8,935 nucleotides of DNA from assembly GCA_947305825.1 (NCBI GenBank), contig CAMZET010000048.1:1-8935 (forward strand). The letters run 5' to 3'. How positions within the stretch are numbered: position 1 is the first letter of the stretch; each line of letters opens with the position of its first letter. The notes under the pieces are model-generated. The model was not told the DNA's origin and searched no databases. It was given only the letters and a program-made list of their open reading frames with translations. This document shows, piece by piece, positions 5,663 to 8,935 of the stretch. Source of the stretch: an uncultured Verrucomicrobiota bacterium. GTDB taxonomy: Bacteria; Verrucomicrobiota; Kiritimatiellia; RFP12; UBA1067. The translations under genes were made by a program, and so were the position numbers.

Positions 5663-6439
5663 ATGCGCATAGTATCGCTTGCGAGCGGGAGCGGCGGCAA
5701 CGCCTACGCCGTCGAAGGAGGCGGCGCGACGCTGCTCATCGACTGCGGACTCGCCTATTTCACCCTCGTCAAACGCGCTCTCGCGGCCGGCGTCAATCTG
5801 GACGCGCTATGCGGCGTCCTGTTCACGCACGAGCACACCGACCATGTTCGCGGTGCGGACGTGTTCAGGAAGAAGCGTCCCGGAGTGCCGTTTTTCGCCA
5901 ATCTCATGACCGCAGAGGCGATAGAGCGCTCTCTCACTGGCGCGGCGCGGTTTCTTTGCTTCGAGCCGGGCCAGCCGTTCGCGGCGGGCCCGTTCGCCGT
6001 CGAGGCGTTTCCCGTGCCTCACGACGTCTGCGATCCGGTTGGTTTTCTCGTGCGCTGCGGCGGCGTGACGTATTTCCACGCGACCGACGTCGGCGCGCCG
6101 CTTGCTTCCATCGGCGCGAAGTTCGCCGCCGCCGACTTGGCGACGCTCGAATCCAACCACGACGCGCAGCTCCTGCGAATGAGCGCGCGCCCGCAGTCGC
6201 TCAAATCCCGCATCTCCGGGCCTCGCGGCCACCTCTCCAACGACGATGCCGCCGCCCTCGCCGCCGCCTACGCCTCCACGCGCCTCAAATACCTCGCGCT
6301 CGCACACCTCTCTTCCGAATGCAACGCGCCTCACATCGCCGAACGCACCATGCGCGACGCGCTCCAACGCGCCGGCAAGCACGCCGTCGCTCTCGAAATT
6401 CTTTCTCAGGACACGCCGTCGAAGGGGTGGATATGCTAG
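5663..6439 (+). CDS. Metallo-beta-lactamase-fold hydrolase, WalJ/YycJ-like
   Basis: A 258-residue cytoplasmic protein with no signal peptide. It opens with MRIVSLASGSGGNAYAVEGG, the hallmark of the YycJ/WalJ/VicX branch of the metallo-beta-lactamase superfamily. Metal ligands are visible in THEHTDH (55-61), His120 in PVPHD, and Asp142 in FHATDVG; LESNHD (162-167), GHLSND (189-194) and LAHLS (213-217) complete the pattern. WalJ proteins are linked to DNA and cell-wall homeostasis in Gram-positives and are predicted metal-dependent (exo)nucleases or hydrolases; the role in this lineage is not known. A GGAGG lies 12 nt before the ATG, slightly far, inside the end of the esterase gene 4 nt upstream. 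Its last 7 nt overlap the ABC-F start. Fold certain, subfamily likely, substrate open. Confidence 0.88.
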   Translation: MRIVSLASGSGGNAYAVEGGGATLLIDCGLAYFTLVKRALAAGVNLDALCGVLFTHEHTDHVRGADVFRKKRPGVPFFANLMTAEAIERSLTGAARFLCFEPGQPFAAGPFAVEAFPVPHDVCDPVGFLVRCGGVTYFHATDVGAPLASIGAKFAAADLATLESNHDAQLLRMSARPQSLKSRISGPRGHLSNDDAAALAAAYASTRLKYLALAHLSSECNAPHIAERTMRDALQRAGKHAVALEILSQDTPSKGWIC

Positions 6440-8391
6440 ACTTCAAGGATATAAGCGTTCATTACGGCCATCAAGACGTCCTCTCCGGAGTGACGTTCCG
6501 CGTGAACAAGGGCGAGCGCATCGGCGTCGTCGGGCCGAACGGCAGCGGAAAATCGACACTCTTCAAAATCGTGCTGGGCGAAATGTCCACCGACACGGGA
6601 GAACTCGTAATCGAGCAGAATCCTCGCATCGGCTTCACGCGGCAGAATCCGGCTCCTGACCACGACGGCGAGTCGCTGCTTGAATATTCGATGCGCGGGA
6701 TACCCGGCCTTTCCGACATGGAGGAGGAGATGCGGCGCCTCGAGGCCGACCTCGCCGACCCTGCGAACATGCGCCGTTACGGGGAGCTGCAGTCGCAGTT
6801 CGAGCATCTCGGCGGCTACGACATAGAGACGCGCGTCAAGGTCGCGCTCGGCGGCCTCGGCTTCGCCCAGGACGACTTCGCCCGCCCCTTCGCCTCCTTC
6901 TCCGGCGGCTGGCGGATGCGCGCCGAACTCTCCCGCGTCCTCGCCTCCAAGCCAGACCTCCTCCTCCTCGACGAACCCAGCAACTACCTCGACCTCCCCG
7001 CCGTAGATTGGCTCCAGAAATTCCTCAAGCTCTACGACGGCACCCTCATGCTCATTTCCCACGACCGCTACCTTCTGCGCACGCTCACTTCGATTATCGT
7101 CGAAGTGGACGCCGGCACGGTCACGCGCTACGAGGGCGACCTAGACTACTACCTCACCGAGCGCGAAGTCCGCTACCAGCATCTTCTGCAGGCGAAAGAG
7201 AACCAGGACCGCCACCGCGAGCAACTGCAGCGTTTCGTTGACCGCTTCCGCGCCCAGGCGACCAAGGCCGCGCAGGCCCAGAGCCGCCAGAAACTCATCG
7301 ACAAGATAGACGAGCAGAAAATCGTGCTGCCGCGCCGCCACCTCAACTCCGGCCGCCTGCGCCTGGCGGAACCGCCGCCCAGCGGCATCGAGATGTTCCG
7401 CTGCGAAGACATGGGATTTTCCTACGACGGCGTGAAGAAGGTGCTCGACAAAATCTCCTTTAAAATAGACCGCGGCGACAAGGTCGCGCTCATCGGCTAC
7501 AACGGACTGGGCAAGACGACGCTCATGCGCCTCGTCGCCGGCACGCGCTCTCCCACGGAAGGTCTTGCCAAACTGGGCCACAACGTCGTGCCGGGCTACC
7601 TGAGCCAGGAATTCGCCGAGACGATTCCGCCGGACGTATCCGTGTACCGCAACGCGAAGAACGTGTGGGACGCCTCCGGCGGCGGCCCGGAGAAGGATTT
7701 CCGCAACCAGCTCGGCGCCTTCGGCTTCGACTCCAACGACGTCGAAAAGCCCGCCGGCGTCCTTTCCGGCGGCGAGAAAATCCGCCTCGCCTTCCTCCGC
7801 CTCTTCCTCGCGCGCCCGAACTTCCTCCTCCTCGACGAACCGACCACCCACCTCGACCTGGACGGCCGCGCCCTCCTCCAGGACGCCCTGCAGAAATACA
7901 AAGGCACCATCCTTCTCGTCTCCCACGACATCGATTTCGTGCGGGCGGTCGCGACGAGCGTCATCGAGATTACGCGAGAAGGGATACGCTCGTTCCCAGG
8001 CGGCTACGACTACTACGAAGAGAAGCGGGCGGCCGCGCAGTCCGCCGAACGCGCCTCCGCAAAACCGCCGCCGAAGACCGCCGCCGCCAGTGCCGCCGCC
8101 GACGGCGGACAGCGTATGACCAAGCAGGAGGCTCGCAAGGCCCGCGCCGACGAACGCGCCCGCCTCGCACCGAAGGTCAAGGAACTAAAGCGCCGAATCT
8201 CCACCGCCGAACGCAAACTCGAAGAACTCCAGACCGCTCTCGAACAGGCCAGCCAGGAATTATTCAACCCTACCCCGCAGACCGACTTCGCCGAAGCCAA
8301 CCGCCGCGTCCGCACCATCCAGGCTGAAATCGACCGCTACACCGAAGACTGGGAAAACGCCTCCATCGAACTCGAAGCGCTAGGCAGTTAG
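6433..8391 (+). CDS. ABC-F family ATPase (Uup/YheS-like ribosome-associated factor)
   Basis: A 652-residue protein with two ABC ATPase domains and no membrane segments, the ABC-F layout. Domain 1 has Walker A GPNGSGKST (34-42), signature FSGGW (156-160), Walker B LLLLDEP (176-182) and switch His210. A charged helical linker (about 240-305, rich in Gln, Arg and Lys) corresponds to the P-site tRNA interaction motif. Domain 2 has Walker A GYNGLGKTT (355-363), signature LSGGEK (444-449), LLLDEP (465-470) and His498. An Ala/Pro/Lys-rich segment and a C-terminal coiled coil (about 565-650) follow, as in Uup or YheS. ABC-F proteins bind the ribosomal E site and relieve stalled translation, or give antibiotic resistance. 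Both family loops are unusual: PSNYLD and PTTHLD instead of PTNHLD. The ATG at 6433 overlaps the previous gene by 7 nt and has a purine-rich AAGGGG upstream. The last codons and stop fall inside a repeat element. Confidence 0.92.
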   Translation: MLDFKDISVHYGHQDVLSGVTFRVNKGERIGVVGPNGSGKSTLFKIVLGEMSTDTGELVIEQNPRIGFTRQNPAPDHDGESLLEYSMRGIPGLSDMEEEMRRLEADLADPANMRRYGELQSQFEHLGGYDIETRVKVALGGLGFAQDDFARPFASFSGGWRMRAELSRVLASKPDLLLLDEPSNYLDLPAVDWLQKFLKLYDGTLMLISHDRYLLRTLTSIIVEVDAGTVTRYEGDLDYYLTEREVRYQHLLQAKENQDRHREQLQRFVDRFRAQATKAAQAQSRQKLIDKIDEQKIVLPRRHLNSGRLRLAEPPPSGIEMFRCEDMGFSYDGVKKVLDKISFKIDRGDKVALIGYNGLGKTTLMRLVAGTRSPTEGLAKLGHNVVPGYLSQEFAETIPPDVSVYRNAKNVWDASGGGPEKDFRNQLGAFGFDSNDVEKPAGVLSGGEKIRLAFLRLFLARPNFLLLDEPTTHLDLDGRALLQDALQKYKGTILLVSHDIDFVRAVATSVIEITREGIRSFPGGYDYYEEKRAAAQSAERASAKPPPKTAAASAAADGGQRMTKQEARKARADERARLAPKVKELKRRISTAERKLEELQTALEQASQELFNPTPQTDFAEANRRVRTIQAEIDRYTEDWENASIELEALGS

Positions 8392-8520
8392 GAGAGTGTA
8401 GCAATGTGGAACGCACGCCTCGTGCGTTCCGCTTCGTACGGGGTGGAGAAACTCGAATGCTAATTCCAACGCGAACGCACGAGGCGTGCGTTCCATACCG
8501 CCGCACTCTCCTAACTCCTA
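8381..8520. repeat. Nested palindromic (BIME/MITE-like) element at the 3' end of the ABC-F gene
   Basis: The outer arms are AGTTAGGAGAGTG (8386-8398) and its exact complement at 8504-8516; allowing a one-base bulge they extend to TAGG at 8381 and CCTA at 8517-8520. The inner arms are a perfect 23-bp inverted repeat, 8407-8429 with 8473-8495. Each inner arm is itself a hairpin: GGAACGCACG, loop CCT, CGTGCGTTCC (8408-8430); and GAACGCACG, loop AGG, CGTGCGTTC (8473-8493). The outer left arm contains the ABC-F stop codon. The right side continues as a 14-bp tandem (CTCCTAACTC at 8508 and 8522). It could be a REP-type pair, a small non-autonomous mobile element or a structured 3' end. Confidence 0.85.
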
Positions 8521-8534
8521 CCTCCTAACTCTTG

Positions 8535-8554
8535 CCCCCCCCCTGCCCCACCCC
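8535..8554 (-). other. Possible G-quadruplex (C9, C4, C4 tract on plus strand)
   Basis: The plus strand has nine C at 8535-8543, TG, four C, A, four C. The minus strand therefore has GGGG, T, GGGG, CA and a nine-G run that can supply two more G4 tracts, which is enough for a four-stranded structure with very short loops. It sits between the palindromic element and the 22-bp array. Confidence 0.5.
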
Positions 8555-8568
8555 TATCGAGCCGTCTA

Positions 8569-8700
8569 GTGCCACCAGACAACCCGTCTAGTGCCACCAA
8601 GTCGGTTGCGTGGTGCCACCAAGTCGGTTGCGTGGTGCCACCAGGTCGGTTGCGTGGTGCCACCAGACAATGCGTCTAGTGCCACCAAGCCGCTCGCCAA
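8569..8700. repeat. Six-unit direct repeat array with exact 22-bp period
   Basis: GTGCCACCA occurs at 8569, 8591, 8613, 8635, 8657 and 8679, every 22 bp without slip. The 13-bp remainder has types: units 1 and 5 have GACAACCCGTCTA or GACAATGCGTCTA; units 2, 3 and 4 have AGTCGGTTGCGTG (unit 4 with one change); unit 6 has AGCCGCTCGCCAA. The order is therefore A-B-B-B-A-C. A degenerate continuation is visible: GTGGCAC at 8701, in phase, and AGTCGTTGCGTGG at 8734. Twenty-two is not a multiple of three, and the open frames through the array differ between strands, so it is not coding. Iteron-like protein-binding sites or a minisatellite are both possible. Confidence 0.9.
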
Positions 8701-8708
8701 GTGGCACT
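8679..8708. repeat. Hairpin at the right edge of the 22-bp array
   Basis: AGTGCCAC (8678-8685) is the exact complement of GTGGCACT (8701-8708), separated by 15 nt. The right arm sits at the position where a seventh unit would start, as if its core had been inverted. Confidence 0.5.
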
Positions 8709-8746
8709 GCGCGGCCTGCGGTACGTGGGGCGCAGTCGTTGCGTGG

Positions 8747-8766
8747 CGACGGCGCCCCCGCCGTCG
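8747..8766. repeat. 8-bp GC hairpin between the array and the Rpn-like gene
   Basis: CGACGGCG (8747-8754) pairs with CGCCGTCG (8759-8766) around a CCCC loop. It has no T run after it. It lies upstream of the promoter at 8790-8819, so it would not be in that transcript. Confidence 0.45.
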
Positions 8767-8789
8767 GCAATGCGTGCCCTGTGTCGCTC

Positions 8790-8819
8790 CAAGCGCGGCG
8801 GGCGCGAATTTGGTATAAT
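8790..8819 (+). promoter_or_regulatory. Promoter of the Rpn-like gene (CAAGC ... TTTGGTATAAT)
   Basis: TATAAT at 8814-8819 with TTTGG directly before it, and CAAGC at 8790-8794, 24 nt upstream of the -10 start. Transcription near 8826 gives a leader of about 30 nt before the ATG at 8857. Confidence 0.75.
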
Positions 8820-8856
8820 ATGCGCTGGAAGGCAAAGCGGCAAAAAGGCACAAGGT

Positions 8857-8935
8857 ATGGCAAAATATCTCGACCCTAAGGCGGACGTCACGTTCAAGAA
8901 GGTTTTCGGCGAGCACAAGAACCTCGTCATGAGCC
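8857..8935 (+). CDS. Rpn/PD-(D/E)XK nuclease family transposase-like protein, first 26 codons only
   Basis: The visible N-terminus is MAKYLDPKADVTFKKVF followed by GEHKNLVMS. It matches the conserved beginning of the Rpn / PDDEXK_2 family (recombination-promoting nuclease or putative transposase), in which a D-x-x-F-K-x-x-F-G block opens the protein. These proteins cut DNA in the cytoplasm and have been linked to recombination and phage defence. The start has a modest AAAGG 8 nt upstream and a clear promoter. Only about a tenth of the expected protein is in view, so the nuclease core cannot be checked. Confidence 0.75.
   Translation, partial: MAKYLDPKADVTFKKVFGEHKNLVMS

Noticed and set aside
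5809..6432. N-terminal extension of the ABC-F frame into the MBL gene
   Set aside because: The region is Arg-rich shadow of the MBL gene; the ABC domain starts at MLDFKDISVHYG from 6433.
6436..7926. Minus-strand frames opposite the ABC-F gene (6436-7062 and 7141-7926)
   Set aside because: Both are rich in Val, Glu and Gly as expected for the complement of GC-rich coding DNA, with no start signals or family motifs.
8569..8700. CRISPR array
   Set aside because: The units are contiguous 22-mers with a 9-bp shared core and 13-bp recurring remainders; there are no unique spacers, repeats are too short and no cas gene is present.
8566..8930. Several overlapping small ORFs in the repeat region
   Set aside because: They are translations of the 22-bp repeat in different frames on both strands, with no ribosome sites.

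Overview
The window looks like chromosome from a GC-rich, probably anaerobic bacterium of the Planctomycetota-Verrucomicrobiota-Chlamydiota side of the tree, perhaps Kiritimatiellota or Lentisphaerota. This placement is an inference. It rests on a Tat-exported sulfatase, a secreted two-domain carbohydrate esterase, the start of an Rpn/PD-(D/E)XK-type gene and repeated TGGTATAAT-type promoters. No rRNA or other phylogenetic marker is present.

Region 1 (1-1450, minus strand) is a compact three-gene cassette reading leftward: a DUF1653 protein, a macrodomain ADP-ribose hydrolase, and a NYN-LOTUS putative ribonuclease that runs off the left edge. The genes overlap by 4 and 17 nt, so they are probably translated together from one promoter at 1439-1450. 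This part is visibly less GC-rich than the rest: 27 of 60 bases are G/C in the first sequence line, against 45 of 60 in the line at 6841. It looks like accessory DNA.

Region 2 (1413-1817) is about 400 bp between divergent promoters. It holds a short tandem repeat and at most one doubtful small ORF.

Region 3 (1818-3401) is a single sulfatase gene with its own promoter, followed by a perfect 13-bp hairpin.

Region 4 (3477-8391) reads as one four-gene operon from a strong promoter: a NusG paralogue that appears to be leaderless, a secreted SGNH plus SASA double esterase, a WalJ/YycJ-type metallo-beta-lactamase-fold protein and an ABC-F ATPase. The gaps are 20 nt, 4 nt and a 7-nt overlap. The sulfatase and esterase fit removal of sulfate and acetyl groups from host or plant glycans. 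The NusG paralogue could help RNA polymerase through the operon.

Region 5 (8381-8856) is repeat-rich and noncoding. It contains a nested palindromic element that supplies the ABC-F stop codon, a G-quadruplex-capable C tract, a phase-perfect array of six 22-bp units, two hairpins and a promoter. The promoter leads into the first 26 codons of an Rpn-family nuclease/transposase-like gene that runs off the right edge.

Three of the four promoters share CAAGC exactly 24 nt upstream of the -10 hexamer, which may be a lineage-specific promoter architecture.
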